DNA from: SABY01 sp964593705
Lineage (GTDB): Bacteria > Bacteroidota > Bacteroidia > Bacteroidales > 4484-276
DNA length: 64,000 nt
NCBI GenBank assembly: GCA_964593705.1
Contig: CAZQIV010000022.1
Coordinates: forward strand, 1 to 64,000
Direction: 5' to 3'
Each line of letters starts with the position of its first letter. The first letter of the stretch is position 1. Positions 31,900-41,861 of this stretch are shown one piece after another. The translations under genes and the position numbers were made by a program. The notes beneath the pieces are model-generated. The model ran no database searches, was not told where the DNA came from, and saw only the letters and a program-made list of their open reading frames with translations.

Positions 31900-34488
31900 A
31901 TGAAAAATGTATTCTTTTTATTTCTTTCATTCATTGTTTTACTTTCCTGCCAAAGCGGGACGGACAAGAAAACACGTTCCACTATGAAAATCAATAAAAA
32001 CTGGCAATTTAGCGAAGCTGGCTTAGGTCAATGGCTGCCTGCCGAAGTTCCCGGAACAATCCATACCGATTTGTTGGCCAACGGCAAAATCGAAGATCCC
32101 TACTATCGCCTGAATGAAAAAGACCAACAATGGATCGATAAAAAGAATTGGGAATACAAAACGGAATTTGAGGTGTCGGAAGGTTTGCTGGCGAAAGACA
32201 ATGTTGAAATGATTTTTCATGGTTTGGATACTTATGCCGATGTTTTTCTGAATGATAAACTTATCCTTTCGGCAGATAATATGTTTCGCACCTGGAAAGT
32301 GGATTGTAAGACATATTTGGTGAAAGGTAAGAATAACATGAAAGTTTTGTTGAAATCGCCAACCATGATTGGCCTTGAAAAACTTGAAGCAAGTCCTTAT
32401 ATTTATCCAGCCTCAAACGATCAATCGGAAAATGGTGAAATGGGCGAAAACCGTGTGAGCGTTTTTACTCGTAAGGCCGGCTATCATTTTGGCTGGGATT
32501 GGGGGCCACGCCTGGTAACTTCAGGTATATGGCGAGATATTGAAATGGAAGGATGGAATGAGGCTAAGATAGAAAATGTTCAGGTTGTTCAAAATACATT
32601 GAGCCTTTCATCTGCAAAATTGCAGGCTATGATCGAAATCCGCTCAGATAAAGCACAGGAAATTTCCATAAATATAAAGTCTGATGGAAAAGAAATTGCC
32701 ACTGAAAACATATCGCTTGTTGCAGAAACAAAACTGCACTCCATAAACTTTGAAATTACAAACCCTGAATTATGGTGGCCCAATGGTTTAGGCGATCAAA
32801 AGCTGTATAATTTAGATTTTATTCTTTCGATGAATGGAAAAACTCTGGATGAAGAAAAAGTTAATGTTGGGATCAGAACCATTCAATTGATTCAGGAACC
32901 AGATGCAGATGGAAATGGGAAGAGTTTTTATTTTGAAGTAAACGGAAGGCCGGTTTTTGCCAAAGGCGCCAACTACATTCCCAACGATGTTTTCCTGCCT
33001 CGGGTTAGCCCCGAAAAATACGAATACATCGTGAAATCGGCCGCCGATGCCAACATGAACATGTTGCGTGTGTGGGGTGGAGGGATTTATGAAAATGATT
33101 TGTTTTACGACTTATGCGACAAATACGGCATTTTGGTGTGGCAGGATTTTATGTTTGCCTGCTCCATGTATCCCGGCGATGATGCTTTTTTGGAGAATGT
33201 AAGGCACGAAGCCATCGACAATGTAAAACGCATCCGAAACCATCCAAGCCTTGCTTTATGGTGTGGCAACAACGAAATCGAAAATGCCTGGGCCGAGTAT
33301 GAAGAAGGCCGTGGCTGGGGCTGGAAAGAGTTATATACGCCCGAACAGCGCAAGGAAATCTGGCATGCTTATGATACACTTTTCCACAGCATCCTTCCCG
33401 AAGTTGTAAAAGCCTACGATTCCTCCACAAATTACTGGCATTCTTCACCATCGGCAGCAATGGGCGAGTTGGCCGGCTACGACACCCGCTCCGGCGATAT
33501 GCATTATTGGGGCGTGTGGCATGGACAGCATCCGTTTAGTGATTTCAAGGTTTATAAAGCCCGCTTTATGAGTGAATATGGCTTTCAGTCTTTCCCCGAA
33601 TTTGCTTCCGTAGAAAAATATACCATTCCCGAAGATTGGGACATTGAGTCGGGGGTGATGGCTTCACACCAGCGTTCAGGAATTGGCAACCTGCGCATCC
33701 GTCAATATATGGAGGATGATTACGTGATTCCAAAAGATTTTGAGCAAGTGCTTTATGTGGGGCAGGTTTTGCAAGCCGAAGGAATTAAATCGGCCATCGA
33801 GGCACACCGCAGCGATATGTCTTATTGCATGGGTTCGCTCTATTGGCAAATCAACGACTGCTGGCCGGTGGCTTCCTGGTCGGGGATTGATTATTACGGC
33901 AAGTGGAAAGCCCTGCATTATTTCGTGAAAAAAGCTTATAAAAACACCGTTGTTTTTGTGGATGAGAAAGACGGGAACCTGGCCTTTAGAATTGTTTCTG
34001 ACGTACCTGATAAATTTAAAGGAAACCTTAAAATTCAGCTTATGGATTTTAGTGGGAACAATTTGGGCGGAAAGGAAGTAAAAGTTGAAATTCCTGCTAA
34101 TGATTCAAAAATGGTCTTTGAAATTCCAACCAGAGATATCCTGAAAAGAGCCTATAAAAAAGCTGTTGTTTTAGTAGCTACTCTGGAATCTAATCAAAAA
34201 GAAATCGACAGGGCATTATACTATTTTGCAAAGCCCAAAGATTTAAAACTTCCCGGGGTAAATATTTCCATTGATGTTATCGAAGAAAATGGAGTAATGA
34301 AAGTTATCCTCGAATCGGATAAGCTGGCCAAGAATGTTTTTTTGGTAAATGATGATTGCCGTTTTTCTGATAACTTTTTCGATGTGCTTCCTGGCGAGAG
34401 GGTGGAGGTATATGTTGAAACTTCGCTTACTGCCGAAGAAATACAAAAACAAATTAAGATGAAGCATTTGCAGGAGACGATGAAATAA
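31900..34488 (+). CDS. GH2 beta-mannosidase lipoprotein
   Basis: An 862-residue glycoside hydrolase family 2 protein with a lipoprotein signal (FIVLLSC, lipid Cys about 18), followed by the jelly-roll, immunoglobulin-like and TIM-barrel domains of the family. The acid/base Glu lies in WCGNNEIENAW and the nucleophile Glu in SEYGFQSFP; HFGWDWGPRL and WYWQINDCWP-like motifs support beta-mannosidase. It removes terminal beta-mannose residues, probably in the periplasm or at the cell surface. The start at 31900 is set by the signal peptide; the longer frame from 31804 reads through repeats. No SusC/D genes are adjacent. Confidence 0.93.
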   Translation: MKNVFFLFLSFIVLLSCQSGTDKKTRSTMKINKNWQFSEAGLGQWLPAEVPGTIHTDLLANGKIEDPYYRLNEKDQQWIDKKNWEYKTEFEVSEGLLAKDNVEMIFHGLDTYADVFLNDKLILSADNMFRTWKVDCKTYLVKGKNNMKVLLKSPTMIGLEKLEASPYIYPASNDQSENGEMGENRVSVFTRKAGYHFGWDWGPRLVTSGIWRDIEMEGWNEAKIENVQVVQNTLSLSSAKLQAMIEIRSDKAQEISINIKSDGKEIATENISLVAETKLHSINFEITNPELWWPNGLGDQKLYNLDFILSMNGKTLDEEKVNVGIRTIQLIQEPDADGNGKSFYFEVNGRPVFAKGANYIPNDVFLPRVSPEKYEYIVKSAADANMNMLRVWGGGIYENDLFYDLCDKYGILVWQDFMFACSMYPGDDAFLENVRHEAIDNVKRIRNHPSLALWCGNNEIENAWAEYEEGRGWGWKELYTPEQRKEIWHAYDTLFHSILPEVVKAYDSSTNYWHSSPSAAMGELAGYDTRSGDMHYWGVWHGQHPFSDFKVYKARFMSEYGFQSFPEFASVEKYTIPEDWDIESGVMASHQRSGIGNLRIRQYMEDDYVIPKDFEQVLYVGQVLQAEGIKSAIEAHRSDMSYCMGSLYWQINDCWPVASWSGIDYYGKWKALHYFVKKAYKNTVVFVDEKDGNLAFRIVSDVPDKFKGNLKIQLMDFSGNNLGGKEVKVEIPANDSKMVFEIPTRDILKRAYKKAVVLVATLESNQKEIDRALYYFAKPKDLKLPGVNISIDVIEENGVMKVILESDKLAKNVFLVNDDCRFSDNFFDVLPGERVEVYVETSLTAEEIQKQIKMKHLQETMK

Positions 34489-34512
34489 AACTACAGATTG
34501 GAATTTTCCGGG

Positions 34513-35118
34513 CTACAGATCTTCTTCTTGGCGTTCTTTCAAAGCTTTTTTCACCTTTTTCATGTTGGCCAGCTTCCCGGGTTCAAGTATGGTTTTGCCA
34601 TAATCGGTTTTAAACTCGTGATCTTTGAAAAACCTGAGGGTTCTCTCCAAATATTTTACTGCATTTAATTCTTCACCATTCACGGCCGAAAGTTCATCCC
34701 AAAATATCTGGGTGTCTTCCATAAAATCCCCTTGCGAAACATGGTATAAATCAGCATCACAAAGTATGGCTGAAAGACTATCCTGAGGGGTTTGTGGAAT
34801 TTTGGTTGCGGCAATACACTTTTCAACCTGGGCAATAAAGACCTCGTCTATGCCGTGTTTGGTAAGGAATTCGCGGGCATATTTTCGGCTGATGTCTTCG
34901 TGATTTTTAATTTTCTCCAGATATCCCACATCGTGAAACCATGCCGAAATACAAAGCTTTTCAAGATCAGAAGCCGAAACGTTGCATTTGGATGCAATCA
35001 GCTTTGAAGCCTTCACAACATTTTTGGTGTGCTTAATATTATGGTATCTTAACTTGTCATCGCTATGCTCTTTAAATAGTGCTGTTACATGTTTTTCAGC
35101 TTCCACGAGGATATTCAT
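34513..35118 (-). CDS. HD-domain phosphohydrolase-like protein
   Basis: A 201-residue protein with the HD metal motif in YHNIKHTKNVVKASKLI and CISAWFHDVGYLE, plus a later DADLYHVSQGDF that supplies further metal ligands. HD proteins hydrolyse nucleotides or cyclic nucleotides; this resembles uncharacterised HD proteins rather than SpoT or YqeK. It is convergent with the beta-mannosidase gene, 24 bp apart. The substrate is unknown. Confidence 0.85.
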   Translation of the reverse strand: MNILVEAEKHVTALFKEHSDDKLRYHNIKHTKNVVKASKLIASKCNVSASDLEKLCISAWFHDVGYLEKIKNHEDISRKYAREFLTKHGIDEVFIAQVEKCIAATKIPQTPQDSLSAILCDADLYHVSQGDFMEDTQIFWDELSAVNGEELNAVKYLERTLRFFKDHEFKTDYGKTILEPGKLANMKKVKKALKERQEEDL

Positions 35119-35321
35119 ATTACGAAACTTTTTAATTCATAATTCAAAGAAAAGAATTTTTAGACCAGTATTCCAGTAAAAACCATTTGCCATTTTCTTT
35201 ATTTTTCCTGTGAGGAAATGTAGGGGCATTGTCGGTTAGAAGCTCATGGGCAATTCCACAAATAGCAGGATACTTTTAAAAAAGAATGGCCTGCCTAAAT
35301 CGACATACCAATCCTATCCAA

Positions 35322-35420
35322 TTAATGTTTCTGGCCATGTTGACCATGATCTTTTTCTAACGCATCCCTTCGCTCATACTGGCAGCAGCCGGGTAGGTTT
35401 TCATAAACCTTTTCATCGGC
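35322..35420 (-). pseudogene. C-terminal remnant of an HMA metal-binding protein
   Basis: A 3' fragment reading DEKVYENLPGCCQYERRD and ending HGQHGQKH-stop. The same tail (VYEGLPGCCQYERKKD) ends the intact HMA protein at 43701-44084, and VYKNLPGCCLYDR ends the RND adaptor at 49529. No HMA domain precedes it; the upstream codons are unrelated. The rest of the 372-bp gap (35119-35490) shows nothing recognisable. It marks a deleted gene at the edge of the metal-resistance island. Confidence 0.7.
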
Positions 35421-35490
35421 AATTATATGCAGATAGCTGTTAGCAGTAACACCCATAGGGTTTTATTCTCGTATTTGTTTCTTTTTTCAA

Positions 35491-36666
35491 TCATAAATAT
35501 CGATTTAATTCTGCCAAAGCCTTGATCATATCCCTTTCCAATTCAAGCGAAGCTTTTACACTTTCGTAATAAATGGAGCGTTCAAGCATGTAATTAATCA
35601 AAGAAATCTCGCCTTTATCCAGGGCTTTTATTAACAACCCCGAATTATCAATAGTTTGCAGTTTTGATTTATAATCGCTTACGTTATTTTGAAGGCCAGT
35701 GGCTTTTGTATGTAAAATCATTAGCCGATTATACAATTGCACCTTATTGTCGCTTGCCAGGTTTTCGGCGGCCAATACGTTTGCTTTCGCAAATTTCACC
35801 TTGTTTTTGTTTTCCCATAAGGGGATGGACAAGCCAAAGCTTACGCCCTGGAACTCTTCGCCGACTACTTTTTCGCTCATGTAGCCTGCCTGAATCTTAG
35901 GCAAGCTCATTGCCCGGTTCAGACTAACTTGCTTTTGGCTGAGTTCTATCTCTTTTTTCAACCAATTCAACAAGGGGTTATTTTGCTCGGCTTGTGCGTA
36001 CCATTGCTCAAAATCGGAAGGAATTGTTGTGTCGGGAAACTCACTCCGGGTAAATTCGATGGGAATCCCTCCATTTAGCCGGGCTAATTCACCAAGCATA
36101 GCTACTCTTTCGATGGTAAGCGATTCCATTTCCTTTCTGAGATTAAGCAAATTTAATTGAGCTTTATTGTATTCCAATATATTTGTTTCGCCCGCATCGA
36201 GTTTTGCTTTGTAGGAGTTGGCAATACTTTCGGCATTCGAAATTCTTTTTGAAAGTTCTACCGTTAAGGCATTGGTATAAATCAAATCGTAACAGACCAA
36301 ACGTGCATTGAAAAGTAGCTCTTTACCTTGCTTTTGAAATTCAAGGGCTACTTGTTCATTTTTAATATCCGATATTTGATTTTTATAGCCATAAGCAGTT
36401 GGGAAGTCAAAGGTCTGTTTGGCACTAAAATCCGTGCGGTTACCAACCACATCATTCCCCCACAAATAGTTGAATTCTATTTCAGGGTTTTGCAGGTAAA
36501 TTCCGGTTTTATTTCCCAACTTATTGGCTTCTGCTCTTTGTCTTAAAGCAGAAAGCGTAGTGTTATTCTTTTCAATCTCATTTAAAACACTATCAATATT
36601 GTTTTGAGCGAAAAGGGATATGCTGAATGGTACGATACAAATTATCGTTATAATTATTTTTCTCAT
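35491..36666 (-). CDS. TolC-family outer-membrane efflux protein (first system)
   Basis: A 391-residue outer-membrane factor with a signal peptide (IICIVPFSISLFAQ) and long amphipathic alpha-helical repeats typical of the TolC/CusC trimeric tunnel. It is the last gene of the operon adaptor-RND pump-OMF and overlaps the pump gene by 4 bp (ATGA). It would form the exit duct for metal ions. Short for a TolC member but usual for Bacteroidota metal efflux systems. Confidence 0.85.
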   Translation of the reverse strand: MRKIIITIICIVPFSISLFAQNNIDSVLNEIEKNNTTLSALRQRAEANKLGNKTGIYLQNPEIEFNYLWGNDVVGNRTDFSAKQTFDFPTAYGYKNQISDIKNEQVALEFQKQGKELLFNARLVCYDLIYTNALTVELSKRISNAESIANSYKAKLDAGETNILEYNKAQLNLLNLRKEMESLTIERVAMLGELARLNGGIPIEFTRSEFPDTTIPSDFEQWYAQAEQNNPLLNWLKKEIELSQKQVSLNRAMSLPKIQAGYMSEKVVGEEFQGVSFGLSIPLWENKNKVKFAKANVLAAENLASDNKVQLYNRLMILHTKATGLQNNVSDYKSKLQTIDNSGLLIKALDKGEISLINYMLERSIYYESVKASLELERDMIKALAELNRYL

Positions 36667-39600
36667 GCTTTTCTGGTTTTAATAATTCCACGATTGTTTA
36701 AAATGCTGTAAACTATTGGCACGATAAAAATATTTAGCAAGGTAGATGTGAGTAAACCTCCTAAAATCACTTGTGCCATAGGGCTTTGAATTTCGTTGCC
36801 CGGCAAGTCGCCTTGCATAGCCAAAGGAATTAAGGCAAGGGCTGCCGTTAACGCGGTCATTAAAATAGCGTTCAAGCGGTCGGTAGAGCCTTTGATAACG
36901 GTTTCATCCAATGCGGCTCCCTGCGCCTGTAAGCGCTGATAATTTGAAATTAATAGAATCCCGTTACGGGTTGCAATGCCAAACAGGGTGATGAAGCCAA
37001 TTATGGCAGGGATGCTTAAAATACCCGAAGTAAAATAAATTGAAAACACCCCGCCAATGAGGGCCAAAGGCAAGTTAAGCAAGATGATTCCTGCAAGTTT
37101 GAAATCCCTGAATTCCTGAAACAGTAAAAGGAAAATTATAAATATTGCCAGAATGGAAGTGAACAACAAGGTTCTTGATGCCTTGGCCTCACTTTCAAAC
37201 TGTCCGCCATATTCTACCCTGTACCCTTCGGGGAACTCAATGTTATTATTTACTTTTTCCTGTATTTCTTCAACAACTCCCCGTAAATCGCGGCCTGCCA
37301 CGTTGGCCGCGATAACCACTTTGCGCTGAACGTTTTCCCTGCTTATGGAACTAGGCCCCGAAACGGAAACAATATCAGCTACTTCTTCCAGCGGCACTTT
37401 TTTACCATCTTGCGTATCAATTAAAGCCGAACGCACACCATCTATGGTTTCTGTATAATTATCGTTTAGCCGCAACACCAAATCAAACCTGCGTTGGCCT
37501 TCATAAATATCTGCCCGTTTTTCGCTTCCAAAAGCAATGTCGATAAACGCATTGAATTGTTCAACCGTAATTCTGTAATACGCCAACATTTCGCGATTGG
37601 CTCTTATCTGAAGTTGTGGTATTTCAATTTGCTGGTCAACATTTACATCCACCAAACCATCGATGTCGATAATAGAGCTTTTAATTTGATTGCCAAGTGC
37701 AAACATTTTATTTAAATCGGTACCAAAAATTTTAATGGCAATATTTGCCCTTGTGCCCGACAACATGTGGTCGATGCGGTGCCCGAGAGGCTGACCAACC
37801 GTTGCTGCAATACCGGGTACGCGTGCAATAGTTTCCCTCACGTCTGCCATAAATTCTTCGCGGCTGCGTTGGTTCAGGCTAAAATTTGCATCTATTTCTG
37901 AACTGTTCACCGTTTGAGAATGCTCGTCCAGTTCTCCGCGGCCTGTTCTTCTTGCAGTGGTTTCTATTTCATCAATGCTTAATAATTCTTTTTCTACCAA
38001 ATTGCCCAGGCGGTTGCTTTCTTCCAACGAAGTTCCCGGTTGGCTTACCACCGACAAAGTCAGGGAGCCTTCGTTGAATTCGGGCAAAAAACTCCGACCC
38101 ATCGAGGAAAATGCAAAAAGGGAAACAACAAACAAAGCAAGCGTGGAAAAAATGACAAGACTTTTATGCCTCAACGACCATAAGAGCGTCTTCTCGTAAT
38201 AGCTTGAAAGTTTACGTACCAGCCATTTTTCTTTTTCGTTTTTTGCAAGGTACTTTTCATTGGTCAACAGCAACTTTGTTAACAAAGGGGTGAGTGTCAT
38301 GGCCACGATTAGCGATACAAACAAGGAAACTATAAACGATATGCCCAGAGGTTGCAACATCCTGCCTTCCATGCCCGAAAGGAAAAACAAGGGTAAAAAT
38401 GCCACCATTATAATTAAAGTGGCGTTTAGAATGGATGCCCGAATTTCCTTTGAGGCTTCAAAAACTACGGTAAACGATGTTTGTCGTTCTTCTTTAGGTT
38501 TTTGATGATTTTGCCTCAAGCGTTTATATACATTTTCCACATCAATAATGGCATCGTCAACCAGGGAGCCAATGGCAATGGCCATCCCACCCAAACTCAT
38601 GGTGTTAATGTTTAACCCCAGGGCATTTAAAACCAAGATAGCCCCAAGTAGCGATAATGGAATTGCGAGCAGGGAAATAATGGTGGTGCGAAAACTGCCC
38701 AGGAATAAGAAAAGAATGATAACTACAAATATAGCTCCTTCAATTAATGCCCGCTGCACGTTATTTACCGAAGTTTCGATAAAATCGGCCTGGCGAAAAA
38801 TCTCCGTGTCCATCCGGATATCTGCCGGAAGTGTTTTCTGGAGGGTCGCCAGATTCTTTTCAATTCGCTCGGTAACTTCAAGCGTGTTTGTGTTGGGCTG
38901 CTTTGATATTGAAATAATAATCGCAGGTTTTGCATTTTCAGAGGCATGTCCCATTTTTACGGCCGCCCCAATTTTTACTTCTGCAACATCCCGGACCCTG
39001 ACAGGTTTTCCATTTATAGATTTTATAAATGAATTGCCCAAAGCCTCCAGGTCGGAAGTGCGGGCGATACCCCGAACTACAAATTCGTTACCGTACTGCC
39101 TTATGGCACTGCCCGACGAGTTTTGGCTAATCCCTTTGCACACATCGGCCAATTCCATCAACGAAACATCATAGTATTTCATAAGTTGTGGATTTGCCAG
39201 CACCTGATATTGTTTGTAATCGCCCCCGATAATGGTTACCTGCGAAACTCCGCCAGTTGCTAAAATCAAAGGTTTTACATTCCATTCGGCAATGGTGCGC
39301 AGTTCCATCATGCTCGTACTGTCGGCCTGCAAGCCTATAAAAAATATTTCGCCCATAATACTCGATTGCGGGGCAAGGGTAGGTTGGCCAACTCCCAAAG
39401 GCATTAAAGAGGAGACCGCAATGAGTTTTTCGCTAACAATTTGGCGTGCCTTAAAAATATCGGTGTCCCAGTCGAATTCGACCCACACAAAAGAAAAGCC
39501 TTGCGATGATGCTGAACGTACCCTGCGAATCGCGGTTGCTCCGTTCACGGCTGTTTCTATCGGAAAACTAACCAGTCGTTCTACTTCTTCCGAAGCCATC

Positions 39601-39764
39601 CCGTGGGCATCGGTCATTACAACCACCGTTGGGGCAGTGAGGTCAGGAAATACATCCACATCCATATTTGTGGCAGTCCTCAGCCCGAAAACCACCAAAA
39701 CTATCGAAGCAAGTATAATTAAATACTTATTGTTAAGTGAGTATTTTATGATATTATTTAACAT
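36663..39764 (-). CDS. Heavy-metal RND efflux pump (CzcA/CusA family, first system)
   Basis: A 1033-residue HME-RND transporter with 12 membrane segments and two large periplasmic loops. Family motifs include DVDVFPDLTAPTVVV near the N terminus, TM4 sequence GMAIAIGSLVDDAIIDVENV with acidic residues needed for proton transport, and PLALIGGVFSIYF. Whether it exports Cu(I)/Ag(I) or Zn(II)/Co(II)/Cd(II) is not clear from the TM4 region. It is co-transcribed with its adaptor 11 bp upstream and with the TolC gene. Confidence 0.92.
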   Translation of the reverse strand: MLNNIIKYSLNNKYLIILASIVLVVFGLRTATNMDVDVFPDLTAPTVVVMTDAHGMASEEVERLVSFPIETAVNGATAIRRVRSASSQGFSFVWVEFDWDTDIFKARQIVSEKLIAVSSLMPLGVGQPTLAPQSSIMGEIFFIGLQADSTSMMELRTIAEWNVKPLILATGGVSQVTIIGGDYKQYQVLANPQLMKYYDVSLMELADVCKGISQNSSGSAIRQYGNEFVVRGIARTSDLEALGNSFIKSINGKPVRVRDVAEVKIGAAVKMGHASENAKPAIIISISKQPNTNTLEVTERIEKNLATLQKTLPADIRMDTEIFRQADFIETSVNNVQRALIEGAIFVVIILFLFLGSFRTTIISLLAIPLSLLGAILVLNALGLNINTMSLGGMAIAIGSLVDDAIIDVENVYKRLRQNHQKPKEERQTSFTVVFEASKEIRASILNATLIIMVAFLPLFFLSGMEGRMLQPLGISFIVSLFVSLIVAMTLTPLLTKLLLTNEKYLAKNEKEKWLVRKLSSYYEKTLLWSLRHKSLVIFSTLALFVVSLFAFSSMGRSFLPEFNEGSLTLSVVSQPGTSLEESNRLGNLVEKELLSIDEIETTARRTGRGELDEHSQTVNSSEIDANFSLNQRSREEFMADVRETIARVPGIAATVGQPLGHRIDHMLSGTRANIAIKIFGTDLNKMFALGNQIKSSIIDIDGLVDVNVDQQIEIPQLQIRANREMLAYYRITVEQFNAFIDIAFGSEKRADIYEGQRRFDLVLRLNDNYTETIDGVRSALIDTQDGKKVPLEEVADIVSVSGPSSISRENVQRKVVIAANVAGRDLRGVVEEIQEKVNNNIEFPEGYRVEYGGQFESEAKASRTLLFTSILAIFIIFLLLFQEFRDFKLAGIILLNLPLALIGGVFSIYFTSGILSIPAIIGFITLFGIATRNGILLISNYQRLQAQGAALDETVIKGSTDRLNAILMTALTAALALIPLAMQGDLPGNEIQSPMAQVILGGLLTSTLLNIFIVPIVYSILNNRGIIKTRKA

Positions 39765-39775
39765 GGTTTTAGGTT

Positions 39776-41287
39776 TTAATGAACATGACCTGAATGAGCA
39801 TCTAATGTACCGGTTGCCTGGGCCAGCTTAACAAGGATTGCCCCTTTTGAAACGATTCGTTCTTCCAGGGAAAGTCCTTTCAAAATTTCAGTTTTCAAAC
39901 CATCGCTTGCTCCTGTCTTCACTTCCCTTTTCCCGAAGAGTTCAGGATGTACCTGCACAAAAACAAAATAACGTCCCTGTTCTTCCAGTAATGCCGAATT
40001 GGGGATGGTCAATGCCTGTGTATTGGTAAGTGTTTTCAGGTATAGTTCAACAAATCCGCCAGGTATGAAAGTGCCATTATTGTCAACCTGTATATTTAGT
40101 GGGATTAAATAATTGTCGCCATTAGTGGTTCTTCCATAGGAAACCACTTTCCCGTTCAATTCTTCAAGCGTATAGGTCTGATTATCGTGCAGCGTGTGAA
40201 TGTTGGCCGAATTAATCATGCCCAAAACCGGTGCGAATCTACGTTGAACTTCTGCCCGTAGAAGTAGCGATTTGTTTTGTGAGATAATTGCAATGGGCTG
40301 ACCCGTCTCAACATACTGTCCGTTTTTAACAATCACTTGTTTCACATAGCCTTTCATGGTGCTTGCAACTTTTTGTCCTGATAAGCTGAAGTTTTTGTTC
40401 AGGTTATCATAAATTACTTTCGCATTGTTGTATCGGTGTTTTGCTTCGAGCAATTCTTTTTGCGAAACAATCTTGTCTTGTGCAAGCTCTTTCAGCCTGT
40501 TATAGTCTGATTCCGCTTTTTCAAAATTGTTCTGGGCTTCAAGAAACCTTACCGATGAATTGTTGTTAGCTAAGCCTTTTCCCGAAATTGAAAAAAGCAC
40601 CTGACCATCTGATACACTTTGCCCTTCCAATACATTACCGGATGAAAACCTTACAATACCATTGGTTTTTGATGTGATCAAAACTTCGTCGTCCTGCGAC
40701 GATTGTACTTGTGCCGTGGCTTTTATAAGCTGGCCGAAAGGCTCAATTTTTGGGTGTTCGGTGGCAAAATCAATTTTCCACGATTGTTCTTTCGTAAATA
40801 CAGTAGCGTTTGTTGATGAAACCACCACGTCTTCTGCCGCATGTATCGCATCGTGCTCATCGCTATACACATGTACCTCGGAAACTTCTGATTGATACTT
40901 GCCATCTTCAGTTCTTATTTCGAAAAGTAGTTGGCCTTTTCCTTCGGTTTCCGGTTTCAACTCAAACTTGTAAATACCTTTTCGTGTAGGTTTGTCGAGT
41001 GTCTGACTGGTTTCTTTGCCATTCACAAAAAGGCGGGCAGTTATGCTGCCATTTTCAAGTGCCGTAAAATCTGGTAAATGAGAGAAATGAGACAATATAT
41101 TTCCTGTTTCACCCACTATAAATGGGTCGGCTTCTGCGAATAGCTCAAATTCATCGCTGTAAGCCGTAATTTGAATTTTAACTTCATCATCATGTGAATC
41201 TGATGTTTCGGTGGATTGTTTGTTGGTGCAACTTGCAATGAATAAAGCAAGGCTTGCAAATAATAATATCTTGATTTTCATTATCAA
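39776..41287 (-). CDS. RND periplasmic adaptor lipoprotein (first system)
   Basis: A 503-residue membrane-fusion protein. Lipoprotein signal (LLFASLALFIASC), an N-terminal extra beta domain of about 150 residues, then the barrel-sandwich and alpha-hairpin (QDDEVLITSKTNGIVRF, QNNFEKAESDYNRLKELAQD) and the beta-barrel. The C-terminal tail is His-containing (LDAHSGHVH), suitable for metal capture. It links the pump and the TolC channel encoded downstream. Confidence 0.88.
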   Translation of the reverse strand: MIMKIKILLFASLALFIASCTNKQSTETSDSHDDEVKIQITAYSDEFELFAEADPFIVGETGNILSHFSHLPDFTALENGSITARLFVNGKETSQTLDKPTRKGIYKFELKPETEGKGQLLFEIRTEDGKYQSEVSEVHVYSDEHDAIHAAEDVVVSSTNATVFTKEQSWKIDFATEHPKIEPFGQLIKATAQVQSSQDDEVLITSKTNGIVRFSSGNVLEGQSVSDGQVLFSISGKGLANNNSSVRFLEAQNNFEKAESDYNRLKELAQDKIVSQKELLEAKHRYNNAKVIYDNLNKNFSLSGQKVASTMKGYVKQVIVKNGQYVETGQPIAIISQNKSLLLRAEVQRRFAPVLGMINSANIHTLHDNQTYTLEELNGKVVSYGRTTNGDNYLIPLNIQVDNNGTFIPGGFVELYLKTLTNTQALTIPNSALLEEQGRYFVFVQVHPELFGKREVKTGASDGLKTEILKGLSLEERIVSKGAILVKLAQATGTLDAHSGHVH

Positions 41288-41383
41288 TACTGTTTAAATT
41301 TTTAAAAAAATGAAATTCGAATGCAGCCAACAATATGCGAAAATTGGATTTCGCAGGTCAGCATTCATCGGGAAACATAAAAT

Positions 41384-41839
41384 TTAAACAATAGCAGGAG
41401 GACCCCGTAAAGCGTTAGCTGCGGGGTAAAAAACAGAAGATATGAAAAACGGTTTATCCTTCGAAGGATTTGTTGAAAGGCAAGGTGACTCAAAAAAATC
41501 AGTTTGAAAAACCACTGACACCAAAAATAGTATGCTGATTTTATTTAGAGGATTCGATTCCTGTAGGTTTGTTCTTGCGTAAACAAAATTACATATTGCC
41601 GAAACATGATGATGAAGTGGAAAGGGGTGATTGTGTTCTTCGTTTGAACACTTTTCTTTACTATTTTCACCAAAAGAATCAACAAGACTTTGATTATCTA
41701 ATAAACTATCTGCCGCGGGCTCATGATGATGATGGAGAATCATCTCATGACTTAATACTATCAGAAACGATAGCAATAGCGATATGGCATAAATTTTATT
41801 TTTCACGGGTGCAAAAATAGGGTATTTATTTATTTGCAT
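41384..41839 (-). CDS. Hypothetical His-rich small membrane or exported protein
   Basis: A 151-residue protein with an N-terminal hydrophobic helix (IYAISLLLSFLIVLSHEMIL), immediately followed by HHHHEP and a later EEHNHPFPLHHHV cluster, then a second hydrophobic segment. His-rich short proteins of this sort often sit next to RND metal pumps in Bacteroidota and may bind metal. I do not recognise a named family. It lies 96 bp upstream of the adaptor gene on the same strand. Confidence 0.65.
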   Translation of the reverse strand: MQINKYPIFAPVKNKIYAISLLLSFLIVLSHEMILHHHHEPAADSLLDNQSLVDSFGENSKEKCSNEEHNHPFPLHHHVSAICNFVYARTNLQESNPLNKISILFLVSVVFQTDFFESPCLSTNPSKDKPFFISSVFYPAANALRGPPAIV

Positions 41840-41861
41840 TCAATCTTCATATTTTGTGTTT

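Noticed and set aside
38548..39174. 208-codon plus-strand frame opposite the first RND pump
   Set aside because: Antisense to a conserved RND gene; Ser/Arg/Thr-rich shadow translation with no domain.
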